From Scatosoma sp002474405 (GTDB lineage Bacteria; Bacillota; Clostridia; Christensenellales; Borkfalkiaceae), in contig CALAFO010000033.1 of assembly GCA_937892545.1 (NCBI GenBank), positions 1 through 24,224 of the forward strand: 24,224 bases of DNA, read 5' to 3'. The notes under the pieces were generated by a model that saw only the letters and a program-made list of their open reading frames with translations, searched no databases and had not been told where the DNA came from. Position 1 is the stretch's first letter. The number at the start of each line of letters is the position of its first letter. A program made the position numbers and the translations under genes. This document shows, one piece after another, positions 15,817 to 23,950 of the stretch.

Positions 15817-16365
15817 ATGTTGACGAAGGAAGAATATCAGGACGGCGTGCGCTATACGCTGGACGCGTTCCGCAAAGCGGGAATCGTCGTTACCGACGAA
15901 GAGGCGAAGAGAATCGAAGTGGCTGATTTCGGACTGGGAAAAGTGAAAGAAATCGGTCTGCAGCTTCTCACTTACGTGAATACGCAGCGCTGCTGCGCGA
16001 AAGAGATGGTTCTGCGCCCCTATCAGACGTGCCCCGAACATTATCACGTATCGGGCGTGGAAAACGGCGTGCCGTTCGAAGGGAAAGAAGAAACTTTCCG
16101 CGTACGTGCGGGAGAGTGTATGCTGTACGTATCGGGCGAGGGCGACGAAAAGAATATCCGCGCGCGCAAACCGCAGACAAAAGTAAGCGTGTTTCACGAA
16201 ATTATCCTGAAACCGGGCGAACAATATACGATTTATTCCGGCACGCGCCACTGGTTTCAGGCGGGCGCGGAGGGCGCGATTATCAGCGAATTTTCCACCC
16301 GCAGCCGCGACGAAAGCGACATATTCGAAGATGAACGGATTCGCAGAATCCCGGAGGTAAAATAA
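15817..16365 (+). CDS. D-lyxose ketol-isomerase family protein (probable D-mannose isomerase)
   Basis: This 182-residue cupin-fold isomerase matches the D-lyxose isomerase family in length and motifs. PEHYH gives His75 and His77, the PFEGKEETFRV stretch gives Glu88, and SGTRHWFQAG gives His145. The spacing corresponds to the metal site of characterised lyxose isomerases. Enzymes of this family interconvert D-lyxose and D-xylulose and also D-mannose and D-fructose. Next to two alpha-mannosidases and a PfkB kinase, mannose to fructose is the likely job here, allowing mannose use without phosphomannose isomerase. The GGAGG ribosome site (15804-15808) is strong. The aldolase starts one base after the stop. 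Confidence 0.88.
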   Translation: MLTKEEYQDGVRYTLDAFRKAGIVVTDEEAKRIEVADFGLGKVKEIGLQLLTYVNTQRCCAKEMVLRPYQTCPEHYHVSGVENGVPFEGKEETFRVRAGECMLYVSGEGDEKNIRARKPQTKVSVFHEIILKPGEQYTIYSGTRHWFQAGAEGAIISEFSTRSRDESDIFEDERIRRIPEVK

Positions 16366-16366
16366 A

Positions 16367-17218
16367 ATGCTTGTCAATTTAAAAGAAATTCTGAAAATCG
16401 CAGAAGAAGAAAAGAATGCGGTGGGGATGTTCAACGCGACGGGGTTCGACAGCTTGCAGGCGGTAATCGGCGCGGCGGAAGAACTCAACCGCTCCGTAAT
16501 TATCGCGCATGCGGAAGTACACAACGTGTACAACGATATTTCTTTCGTGGGACCTGCCATGATAGCGGCGGCGAAAAACGCGAAAGTTCCCGTTTGCGTG
16601 CACCTCGATCACGGCACAAGCACGCAGATGATTTATCGCGCGCTTCGCATCGGGTTTACCTCGGTGATGATAGACGCTTCGGCGCTTGCGTATGAAGAAA
16701 ATCTGCGGCTCACCAAAGAAATCACGGAAATTTCGCACGCGATGGGAGTGAGCGTGGAAGCGGAGTTAGGCAGATTGGTTACGGGCGAAAGCGGAAGCAC
16801 GGAAATCGCGGACGCGAAACCCGAAGATTTTTACACCGACCCCGAAGAAGCGAAAGCGTTCTGCGAAGCGACGGGCATCGACGCGCTGGCGATTGCGTTC
16901 GGCACGGCGCACGGATTTTATAAAAGTCAGCCGAAACTCGATTTCGGCGTTGTGGAAAAATGCGCGGCGTCTACGGGGCTTCCGCTTGTCATGCACGGAG
17001 GAAGCGGCGTGAGCGAGGACGGTTTCCGCAAGGCGATTGCGGGAGGAATACGAAAGATCAATTATTATTCGTATATGTCCAAAGCGGGGTATATGGCGGC
17101 GAAAGCGTATATCGAAAGCGGCAGGAGCAACTACCTGCACGATGCGGAATATGCCGCCATGCAGGCGATGAAAGAGGACGTGAAAAAGGCGATTAAGATT
17201 TTTTCCGCGGAAAAATAA
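16367..17218 (+). CDS. Class II ketose-bisphosphate aldolase (Fba/GatY/KbaY-like)
   Basis: This 283-residue zinc-dependent aldolase should split a ketose phosphate into dihydroxyacetone phosphate and an aldehyde. Seen are CVHLDHGTS (Asp81 as catalytic acid, His82 zinc ligand), VEAELGRL (Glu133), FGTAHGFYKSQPKLDF (His182) and LVMHGGSGV (His210, phosphate-binding glycines). KINYYSYMS occupies the place of the KIN-T motif of classical members. Length and order are normal. It ends the operon directly after the isomerase. Possible substrates are fructose 1,6-bisphosphate, fructose 1-phosphate, xylulose 1-phosphate or tagatose bisphosphate; the gene order favours a fructose-derived phosphate. Members of this family are often over-named, so I leave the symbol blank. 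Confidence 0.88.
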   Translation: MLVNLKEILKIAEEEKNAVGMFNATGFDSLQAVIGAAEELNRSVIIAHAEVHNVYNDISFVGPAMIAAAKNAKVPVCVHLDHGTSTQMIYRALRIGFTSVMIDASALAYEENLRLTKEITEISHAMGVSVEAELGRLVTGESGSTEIADAKPEDFYTDPEEAKAFCEATGIDALAIAFGTAHGFYKSQPKLDFGVVEKCAASTGLPLVMHGGSGVSEDGFRKAIAGGIRKINYYSYMSKAGYMAAKAYIESGRSNYLHDAEYAAMQAMKEDVKKAIKIFSAEK

Positions 17219-17287
17219 GCGATTTTTCAATAGAATAAAATAAGATTCGTAAGGCTCCGTTTCCGAAAAAGCAGAAGCGAAAAATGC

Positions 17288-17312
17288 CGGTTGCATAAAA
17301 CGGTGATTTTTT
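17288..17312 (+). terminator. Possible weak terminator after the aldolase gene
   Basis: A short stem (CCGGTT with AAACGG, containing one mismatch) is followed by GATTTTTT. It is 70 bases past the aldolase stop and just before the GH78 promoter. Such a weak stem would give at best partial termination. Confidence 0.35.
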
Positions 17313-17313
17313 G

Positions 17314-17336
17314 GGAAAGCTTTTCGGTTGCTTTCC
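17314..17336. promoter_or_regulatory. Inverted repeat overlapping the GH78 -35 box
   Basis: GGAAAGC (17314-17320) and GCTTTCC (17330-17336) are perfect inverted copies with a nine-base spacer. The right arm covers the -35 box, so a protein bound here would block the promoter. The arms are short and the binding protein is unknown. Confidence 0.35.
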
Positions 17337-17356
17337 GGCGGAATTTATGTTATAAT
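17328..17356 (+). promoter_or_regulatory. Sigma-A-type promoter of the GH78 gene
   Basis: TTGCTT (17328-17333) and TATAAT (17351-17356) are spaced by 17 bases, and the -10 box is consensus. It gives a leader of about 45 bases before the ATG at 17407. This shows that the rhamnosidase gene can be expressed separately from the mannosidase operon. Confidence 0.75.
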
Positions 17357-17406
17357 ATAAAAAATCCGCCTTGTCGTATTACGTTTGGCGGAAAAACGGA
17401 GACGAT

Positions 17407-20133
17407 ATGACGGAAAACGAGAAGAAAAACGAACGTAACGTAATGTCAGGCGCGGAATTTATTTCCGCGCCCGAATGCTTTCTGAGCACTCTTGAGAGCA
17501 TGCCTTCTGCCGTGTTGCCGCTCGGAGACTGGATTTCTCCCGTGCAGTATACGCGCTATTATTTGCGGCGGGAAGTTTTTCTTGAAAAACCCGTGGCGGC
17601 TGCCGAACTGGAATTTCAGAGCAGTTTGCCTGCGGATATTTTTCTGGGCGACGAAGAAATCGGCATGCAAAAACAGGACGGCTGGTATCTGACGGGCGTG
17701 CGGGATGTAACGAAGGCGGTTCGGCGCGGCGTTAATTATCTGAACGTGCGCGGATTTTTGTCCGATACCCCCGATCGTTTTATTATCGGCGTGCGCGGGT
17801 GCCTGAAAGTTACGTATACCGACGGGGAAACGGAATTGTTCGATACGAGCGGCTGGTTTAAAAATTACGGCATGTGCGGGTTCTGGGAAAACGCCGAAAC
17901 GCCGGGATGGCAGACCGCGCCGCTGACGGAGGAACGCGCGATGAATCGAAGCCGCCTGCATCCGCGGTTGCGTGTGCGCGCCATGTATTTCAAAGGCGAT
18001 TTCGAAACGGAAAAACCCGTAAAAAAGGCAGTGCTGTACGCGACGGCAAAGGGGTTGTACGTTCCGTACCTGAACGGCAGACGCGTATCGGACGCGCGTT
18101 TTTTGCCGGGCTCGGCGGAAGGCGTTACCGAATACCGTGCGTTTGACGTTACGGAATTTCTGCACGGCGGAAAAAACGTTCTGGGCGCGGAACTGGGCAG
18201 CGGCTTTTATAACAGCGAATCCTGGGGGAGTTTTTACAATCGGATTCCGGCATTGATGATGCGGCTGGAAATCGAATATCGGGACGGAGAAACGTATGTT
18301 TTCTGTACGGACAAAACCTGGCGGGTGCACGCTTCGCCGCGGACGGAAAACGATATTCAATTCGGGGAGAGGTACGACGCGCGGCTGGAAAACGGAAATC
18401 CGTTTGCGGGCGCCGCCGACGAAACGTGGGGGTATGCCGAAGAACGCCGCTTTAAAGAGAAGCTGTTCGCCGCGCAGAATTATCCGCCCGTCCGCATAAA
18501 AAGCATGGTTTCCGCGAAAAAAATATTTACGCTTGCCGACGGTTCCGTGTGCTATGATTTCGGGACGAATTCTTCGGGCAGAGTGAAACTGACGCTGAAA
18601 AACACCGTGCGCGGAGAGCGGGTGATCGTCCGCTATTGCGAGGAAACGGAACTTTCGGAACGCGGCTACGAAGCGAACGTTACGGAATACGGCGACGTGT
18701 TTTTTTACGGCGACACGACGGCGACGGGGCGGGCTTGCTACGGGGCGCGGAATATCGACGTTTATATCTGTCGCGGAGACGCAGAGGAAACGTATATTCC
18801 CGAATTTACGTTTACCGGATTCCGCTACGCGTATGTTTCGGGGTACAGCGGCGTTTACGGAAAAGACACGGTGCAAAAAGCGGAAATGTACAGCGACCTT
18901 GAGCAAACCGGCGTTTTTAAAGCGGGACACGCGGGGTTGGAGAGGATTTTCGACGCGGTGATGCGTTCGTATCGTTCGAATACCGTAACCGCGCCGACGG
19001 ATTGTCCTACGCGCGAAAAGAATTTCTGGAACGGCGATTTGCAGGCGTTTATCAATACCGCCTGCTGGTGTACGGATAACAATCTGTTTCTTGAACGCTG
19101 GACGGAAGCGGGGCGGAAAATGGGCGGCGACGACACGTACGGCTGGGGCGACGAAGATTACGTTACTCCGCTTACGCTGTACCGTTTTTACAAGAATACG
19201 GACGTAGTGCTTTCGAAATACGAAAAAGTGCGGAAACTGATTGCCGCGCGCAAAAAACAGGTGGTGTCGGGCGACGTTCTTCCGTCGCAAAACACATTTA
19301 CTTACGGCGACCATAAAGCGGGAAAGCGCGTTCCGGACGATTTTTTCTGCGCGGCGTATTATTGCCGTATGTTCGCGTGCGCTGCCCGTATGGCGGAAAT
19401 CGCGGGAAAAACGCAGGACGCGGCAACGTACCGCGACGAGTTCGAAAAAGCCCGCAAGGCGTTCAACGCGAAATATTATCTGCCGGAAAAACATGATTAT
19501 ACTCCCGGAAATCAGGGCGGAATCGTATATCCCGTGGCGTTCGGAATTGCGGAACCGCAAGAGATAAAAAGTCTTGCCGATACGTTGCACGGGTACGTTG
19601 TTGCGGACGGATACCGTTTTCGGACGGGATTTATGTCCACGGAGTTTATTCTGGGAATTTTGTGCGATAACGGGTATGCGGCGGACGCGCTGAAAATGAT
19701 AACGAACAAGGAATATCCCTCTCTGCTGAATATGATAGATACGGCGGGGTGCGGTACGACGACGGAATCGTGGGAAGCGCGCGTGGGCATAGGAGATTCG
19801 CTGAATCACTATGCCGTGGGCAACGCGACGCGCTGGTTCTTCGAATACCTCGGCGGAATCAAGCCCGTGAAAGCGGGATTCGAAGAAATCGTTATCAAGC
19901 CGTATTTTTTCAGGGAGCTGAAAAATATTTACGTTTCCTATAAAAGCGTGCGCGGAACGATTGTATCGGCGTGGGAGTATAACGAGGCGGACGATACGTT
20001 TACCTGGACGGTAACGATTCCGGAAGGGATTGCCGCGCGGACGGAACTTCCGTACGGGATGCGGCGGACGGGCGGCGCGGAGATCGGAACGGCGGACGGA
20101 ACGATGACGACGATTGTTTCGGAAATATCGTAA
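17407..20133 (+). CDS. Glycoside hydrolase family 78 alpha-L-rhamnosidase-like enzyme
   Basis: This 908-residue protein is a bacterial alpha-L-rhamnosidase by architecture: N-terminal beta-sandwich domains (to about residue 460), an (alpha/alpha)6 catalytic barrel and a short C-terminal beta domain (VKAGFEEIVIKPYF onward). The motif TDCPTREKNFWNGD (531-544) places Asp532, Glu537 and Asp544 at the spacing of the catalytic and sugar-binding acids of GH78. A TTESWE stretch near 785-790 supplies the second acidic site, followed by SLNHYAVGNATRWFFEYLGGI. The ATG at 17407 follows GGAGA; an upstream in-frame TTG (17371) and a downstream ATG (17443) are less likely starts. There is no signal peptide, so the substrate must be imported. 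It adds rhamnose removal to the locus's glycan range. Confidence 0.88.
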   Translation: MTENEKKNERNVMSGAEFISAPECFLSTLESMPSAVLPLGDWISPVQYTRYYLRREVFLEKPVAAAELEFQSSLPADIFLGDEEIGMQKQDGWYLTGVRDVTKAVRRGVNYLNVRGFLSDTPDRFIIGVRGCLKVTYTDGETELFDTSGWFKNYGMCGFWENAETPGWQTAPLTEERAMNRSRLHPRLRVRAMYFKGDFETEKPVKKAVLYATAKGLYVPYLNGRRVSDARFLPGSAEGVTEYRAFDVTEFLHGGKNVLGAELGSGFYNSESWGSFYNRIPALMMRLEIEYRDGETYVFCTDKTWRVHASPRTENDIQFGERYDARLENGNPFAGAADETWGYAEERRFKEKLFAAQNYPPVRIKSMVSAKKIFTLADGSVCYDFGTNSSGRVKLTLKNTVRGERVIVRYCEETELSERGYEANVTEYGDVFFYGDTTATGRACYGARNIDVYICRGDAEETYIPEFTFTGFRYAYVSGYSGVYGKDTVQKAEMYSDLEQTGVFKAGHAGLERIFDAVMRSYRSNTVTAPTDCPTREKNFWNGDLQAFINTACWCTDNNLFLERWTEAGRKMGGDDTYGWGDEDYVTPLTLYRFYKNTDVVLSKYEKVRKLIAARKKQVVSGDVLPSQNTFTYGDHKAGKRVPDDFFCAAYYCRMFACAARMAEIAGKTQDAATYRDEFEKARKAFNAKYYLPEKHDYTPGNQGGIVYPVAFGIAEPQEIKSLADTLHGYVVADGYRFRTGFMSTEFILGILCDNGYAADALKMITNKEYPSLLNMIDTAGCGTTTESWEARVGIGDSLNHYAVGNATRWFFEYLGGIKPVKAGFEEIVIKPYFFRELKNIYVSYKSVRGTIVSAWEYNEADDTFTWTVTIPEGIAARTELPYGMRRTGGAEIGTADGTMTTIVSEIS

Positions 20134-20154
20134 GCGCACAGAAAAATAAAAGAA

Positions 20155-20193
20155 AACGGCGGCGGGCGGATTATGCGCCTGCCGTTGTTTTTT
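20155..20193 (+). terminator. Probable intrinsic terminator of the GH78 gene
   Basis: AACGGC and GCCGTT close a stem that continues with GGGCG against CGCCT, with a three-base bulge. It is followed by a T-rich tail (GTTTTTT). It begins 22 bases after the GH78 stop codon. Confidence 0.7.
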
Positions 20194-20207
20194 GCTGGAA
20201 AATTTCG

Positions 20208-20250
20208 CGGATTTTTTATAAAAATTCGGGAAAAATCCGATTTTTCGGGC
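20208..20250. repeat. Overlapping inverted repeats upstream of the adenine deaminase promoter
   Basis: CGGATTTTT (20208-20216) and AAAAATCCG (20231-20239) are perfect inverted arms. The right arm also pairs with the following ATTTTTC across a three-base loop, so two hairpins compete. They lie just before the -35 box at 20260. They may add to termination of GH78 read-through or mark a regulatory site. Confidence 0.4.
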
Positions 20251-20259
20251 TTCGGAAAT

Positions 20260-20288
20260 TTGCCAAAACAAAAAAATAATAGTATAAT
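20260..20288 (+). promoter_or_regulatory. Sigma-A-type promoter of the adenine deaminase gene
   Basis: TTGCCA (20260-20265) and TATAAT (20283-20288) have a 17-base spacer. The leader before the ATG is only about 28 bases, too short to hold a purine riboswitch, so control must act on initiation. Confidence 0.78.
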
Positions 20289-20322
20289 ACAGGTATCATT
20301 CTATTTTACTTCGGAGGCAACC

Positions 20323-22110
20323 ATGATAAACACGTTCTGTAAATTTCCGCTCTGGGAATGCACCCGCAAGCTTTCTGCCGTAGCGCTCGGCAGAGAAAAA
20401 GCCGACCTTGTAATCAAAAACGCAAAACTGATCAACGTATGCACGCATGAGATTCTCGAAGGGTACGACGTAGCCGTATCGATGGGCAGAATCGCCGCGA
20501 TCGGCGACGTTTCCGCTTCGGTGGGCGAAAATACGAAAGTCATCGACGGAACGGGCAAATATCTGGCTCCGGCGTTTATGGACGGGCACATGCACATCGA
20601 ATCTTCCATGCTGACGGCGGGAGAGTATGCGCGGGCGGTGATTCCGCACGGAACGAGCGGCATCTTTTTCGATCCGCACGAAATATGCAACGTGAAAGGG
20701 CTGGACGGCGTGAAATGTATGCTGAAAGACGCGGAAACGACGCCGTTGAAAGCCATGCTGACGACGCCTTCCTGCGTGCCCGCGGTGCCCGGCTTCGAAG
20801 ATACGGGTTCCGAAATTCACCCTGCGGACGTTGCGGAAACGATGAAGTGGAAGGAGTGCGCGGGGCTCGGCGAAATGATGAATTTCCCCGGCATCGTCAA
20901 TTCGGACAAGCACACGCACGATATCGTGGGGGAAACGCTGAAAGCGGGAAAGACGGTTACGGGGCATTTTTCGATTCCCGAAACGGGCGCGATGATGAAC
21001 GCGTATATCGCCGCGGGAATTTCCTGCTGCCACGAATCCACGACGGAGCAATCCGCGCTGGAAAAAATGCGCAGAGGCATGTACGCGCAGCTTCGCGAAG
21101 GATCTGCCTGGCACGATCTGGAAGAAGTGGGCAAGGCGGTAACGAAGCATAACGTGGAAAGTCGTTTCGCGTGCCTTGTTTCGGATGATTCGCATCCGCA
21201 CACGCTGGTAAGCAGCGGGCATCTCGATCATCTGGTGCGGCGCGCGGTGGAAGAGGGATTCGACCCCGTAACGGCGATTCAGATGGTTACCATCAACACC
21301 GCCGAGTGCTTCGGGCTGGCGGCGGAGCTCGGTTCGATCGCGCCTTCGAAATGCGCGGACATGGTGCTGATTTCCGATCTGGAAAAGTGCGTGGTGGACG
21401 AGGTGTTCATCGACGGCGAACTGGTTGCCGAAAAAGGAAAAGCGCTTTTCGAAAGAGGCAGCTATTCCTATCCCGAAGAATACAGACATTCGGTGAATCT
21501 GGATAAAATCGACGAAAGCGCGTTGAAAATCGCGGCGGAAGGCACCGTAAAAGCGCACGTGATAGAAGTGATTCCCGCAAAGACGAGCACGGTGGATAAA
21601 GTGGTGGAAATGACGGCTGTGAACGGCGAACTGAAAGCCGACCCCGCGAGAGACATTATGAAAGCCTGCGTGTTTGAACGGCATCACAGAACGGGCAACG
21701 TAGGCAAAGGGTTTATCAGCGGCTTCGGAATCAAGGACGGCGCCCTTGCGCAGACGGTGGCGCACGACGCGCATAACCTGCTGGTGGTGGGGACGAACGA
21801 TGACGATATGGCGCTTGCCGTAAACACGCTGATCGATTGCGGCGGCGGGCTGGTTGCCGTGAAGAACGGGAAAATTCTGGGACTTGTGGAATTGCCCGTG
21901 GCGGGACTGATGAACGACGTTCCCGTGGAAGAAATGGAAGAAAAAGTGAAAGTGCTGGAAAACGCCTGGAAAGAACTTGGCTGCACGCTGCCTTCGCCGT
22001 TCATGACGATGTCTATCGTGTCGCTTGCCTGCCTGCCCGAAGTGAGAATTACGGACAGAGGACTTGTGGATTGCAGAACGTTTAAATTTCTCGACCTGAT
22101 TGAAAAATAA
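20323..22110 (+). CDS. ade: Adenine deaminase
   Basis: This 595-residue metal-dependent enzyme converts adenine to hypoxanthine and ammonia for purine salvage. The ATG at 20323 follows CGGAGG (20312-20317) and gives a family-typical start and length. The amidohydrolase barrel shows PAFMDGHMHIESSML with His89 and His91 as metal ligands, FDPHEICNVKGLDG, GLGEMMNFPGIV, VTGHFSIPE, CCHESTTEQSALEKMRRG and SDDSHPHTL (286-294, catalytic Asp). MVTINTAECFGL and a beta-sandwich segment (GSIAPSKCADMVLISDL) follow. The C-terminal adenine-deaminase domain includes AHDAHNLLVVGTNDDDMALAVN. It is monocistronic, with its own promoter and terminator, and appears unrelated to the glycan operon beside it. Confidence 0.95.
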   Translation: MINTFCKFPLWECTRKLSAVALGREKADLVIKNAKLINVCTHEILEGYDVAVSMGRIAAIGDVSASVGENTKVIDGTGKYLAPAFMDGHMHIESSMLTAGEYARAVIPHGTSGIFFDPHEICNVKGLDGVKCMLKDAETTPLKAMLTTPSCVPAVPGFEDTGSEIHPADVAETMKWKECAGLGEMMNFPGIVNSDKHTHDIVGETLKAGKTVTGHFSIPETGAMMNAYIAAGISCCHESTTEQSALEKMRRGMYAQLREGSAWHDLEEVGKAVTKHNVESRFACLVSDDSHPHTLVSSGHLDHLVRRAVEEGFDPVTAIQMVTINTAECFGLAAELGSIAPSKCADMVLISDLEKCVVDEVFIDGELVAEKGKALFERGSYSYPEEYRHSVNLDKIDESALKIAAEGTVKAHVIEVIPAKTSTVDKVVEMTAVNGELKADPARDIMKACVFERHHRTGNVGKGFISGFGIKDGALAQTVAHDAHNLLVVGTNDDDMALAVNTLIDCGGGLVAVKNGKILGLVELPVAGLMNDVPVEEMEEKVKVLENAWKELGCTLPSPFMTMSIVSLACLPEVRITDRGLVDCRTFKFLDLIEK

Positions 22111-22133
22111 GTTTTGAAAATAGAGCGAATCTG

Positions 22134-22172
22134 AAAAACGCCCGCGGAAAGTTTGCTTCCGCGGGCGTTTTT
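22134..22172. terminator. Strong bidirectional terminator
   Basis: Sixteen-base perfect arms (22134-22149 and 22157-22172) flank a seven-base loop. The GC-rich core GCCCGCGGAA is bordered by five A on the left and five T on the right, so it can terminate transcription on both strands. It separates the convergent adenine deaminase gene and EAL gene. Confidence 0.93.
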
Positions 22173-22195
22173 CATATGGGAGTATGCGCAGAGCT

Positions 22196-23941
22196 TCAAA
22201 GATTCGGCAGAGAAGTTTTGCCGAGAAGAAGATTGCCGAAATCTTCCGCGCGCATCGGTCTGGCAAAATAATAGCCCTGCATTTCTTCGCAGCCGAACGA
22301 AAGCAGCATGTCCGCCTGCGCTTTCGTTTCCACGCCCTCGGCAATCACGGGCACGCCGAGACTTAAAGACATTTGTATCACGGACGACAGAATGATTTTT
22401 CCTTTGGCGGCGTTGCTGGTTTGCGAAAGAAATTTCATATCCAGCTTCAGCTTATCGAAGTTCATGTCTTTCAGCGAATTCAGAGAGGAATAGCCTGCGC
22501 CGAAATCGTCGATTTCTACGGCGAACCCGCGTTCACGCAGCGCGGCGACTTCTTTATCGAGACATTCGCCGTCCTGCATGTACGCGCTTTCCGTAATTTC
22601 AAGGCGCAGCCGTTCGCGCGGGACGCCGTATTTTTCCACGATGTTTTCCATTTCGCCCGAAAACAGCGGGTTCAGCACGTCTTTTCGGGAAAGATTCACC
22701 GAGACGGTGAAAGGCGCTTCGGGCAGAAGATCCAGCCACCTGCGCATATATTCGCACGTTTTTTTAATGACGTACAAATCTACTTTGCCGATATAATTGC
22801 TTTTTTCAAGCAGCGGAATAAATTCCGCGGGCGAAAGAAAGCCGCGCGTGGGGTGCCGCCACCGTACCAGTGTTTCGGCGCCGAAAAATCTGTGATGCGC
22901 GTAATCTGCCTGCGGCTGAAACCACACTTCGAATTCTTCGTTGCGGATTGCCGATTCGGCGTCTTTTAAAAGTTGCAGGCGGTCCGTTTCGCGATCGCGC
23001 ATGCCGTGTTCGTAATAGCCGATGCGCTTGTTCATATCGCTTTTGATTTCCTGCAGAGCCAGCTGCGCTTTGTACGACATTACGGAGGGATCCTTATTGT
23101 CCTCGTATAAATCGTATACGCCCATGTGCATGTTGATGGGTATGCTTAAATTATACGAGCTGAAACACTGCACGAACTTATTATAGCAATCGGGTACGGA
23201 CATGCCGTCGTCGGCGCAGAACCGGGCGAAGTGATCGGCGTTCAGGTGCGCGGAAAACGAATCGGGCGTATCGTACTGCTTCATGTATTCGCCGATGTCG
23301 CGAAGCAGACGGTTGGCAAGCTCATGCCCGTACACGCCGTTGATGTCTTTGAAATAATCCAGATCGTAAAGGTGCAGACGGTACCGCCTGCCGGGGTGAT
23401 CGGCAATCCATTCTTCGATGCGCTTGTAAAACCCCGTGGAGTTGTAACTGCCCGTGAGGGGATCGATTTCGCCGGAAATCAGCTTCGTTACGTTTTCGGC
23501 GAAAATCATAATCCGCTCTTCCGATTCGTCCTCGTATTCGAAAGAAACGCGAATGTAAACGCGGTTGCCGTCCGCGCCCGGTATGTAGAAATCTGCTTCG
23601 TATACGCTGCGGTTTTCCAGTTCGCTTTGCAGCGATTCGAACGTCAGCTTCCGGAGCATGGCTTCCGGGTGTTCGCGGCATAATTTTTCGCGCACGACGC
23701 GCGCCGCCTCTTCGTTGTAAAAGCCGCCGTCCGCGTTCATGTATTCCGCGATTTTCCCCGTGAGCTGCTCGTCGTAAACGCCGAGCTTCTGCGTTTTGCA
23801 ATCGAGATACACCACGCCGAGAAAACGCTCGCGGAACAATCTTCTCAGCAGCAGTTCTTCTTTTCGCCGGAACAAGTTTTTCAGCGGCGATTCGTCTTTT
23901 CGTCGGTTATTTGGTTGCGTTTTGCTGTTTTCTGCGTTCAT
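22196..23941 (-). CDS. Cyclic-di-GMP phosphodiesterase (degenerate GGDEF plus EAL domains)
   Basis: This 581-residue signalling protein shows three parts. Residues about 35-155 resemble a PAS-like sensor. Residues about 157-315 form a GGDEF-fold domain in which the active motif is LNADHF (233-238) instead of GGDEF, so cyclase activity should be lost. Residues about 325-575 form an EAL domain. Its key residues are all visible: Glu356 (the motif reads ETL), Asn416 in NLS, Glu448 in EITES, Asp478-Asp479 in IDDFGAGYSS, Lys499 in KLKLD, and Glu535 in IAEGVET. It ends with QGYYFARPM. An active cyclic-di-GMP phosphodiesterase is expected, with the dead GGDEF perhaps sensing GTP. There is no membrane segment, so it is cytoplasmic. 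The ATG at 23941 is preceded by an AGAGGTAG-type site. It lies 9 bases after the upstream diguanylate cyclase gene. Confidence 0.92.
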   Translation of the reverse strand: MNAENSKTQPNNRRKDESPLKNLFRRKEELLLRRLFRERFLGVVYLDCKTQKLGVYDEQLTGKIAEYMNADGGFYNEEAARVVREKLCREHPEAMLRKLTFESLQSELENRSVYEADFYIPGADGNRVYIRVSFEYEDESEERIMIFAENVTKLISGEIDPLTGSYNSTGFYKRIEEWIADHPGRRYRLHLYDLDYFKDINGVYGHELANRLLRDIGEYMKQYDTPDSFSAHLNADHFARFCADDGMSVPDCYNKFVQCFSSYNLSIPINMHMGVYDLYEDNKDPSVMSYKAQLALQEIKSDMNKRIGYYEHGMRDRETDRLQLLKDAESAIRNEEFEVWFQPQADYAHHRFFGAETLVRWRHPTRGFLSPAEFIPLLEKSNYIGKVDLYVIKKTCEYMRRWLDLLPEAPFTVSVNLSRKDVLNPLFSGEMENIVEKYGVPRERLRLEITESAYMQDGECLDKEVAALRERGFAVEIDDFGAGYSSLNSLKDMNFDKLKLDMKFLSQTSNAAKGKIILSSVIQMSLSLGVPVIAEGVETKAQADMLLSFGCEEMQGYYFARPMRAEDFGNLLLGKTSLPNL

Positions 23942-23950
23942 AACTACCTC

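Noticed and set aside
17313..17327. Catabolite-response (cre-like) element near the GH78 promoter
   Set aside because: The AAAGCTTT core resembles one superficially but lacks the central CG and the flanking TG and CA of the consensus.
17446..20271. A 941-codon open frame antisense to the GH78 gene
   Set aside because: It is a shadow caused by GC-rich third codon positions. The product is Arg/Phe/His-rich and unlike any protein, whereas the plus strand has clear GH78 motifs.
20289..20322. Purine riboswitch in the adenine deaminase leader
   Set aside because: The predicted leader is only about 28 bases, too short for the conserved three-way junction.
20296..22344. A 682-codon open frame antisense to adenine deaminase
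   Set aside because: It crosses the strong bidirectional terminator at 22134-22172 and has no recognisable domain. The plus strand is a clear adenine deaminase.
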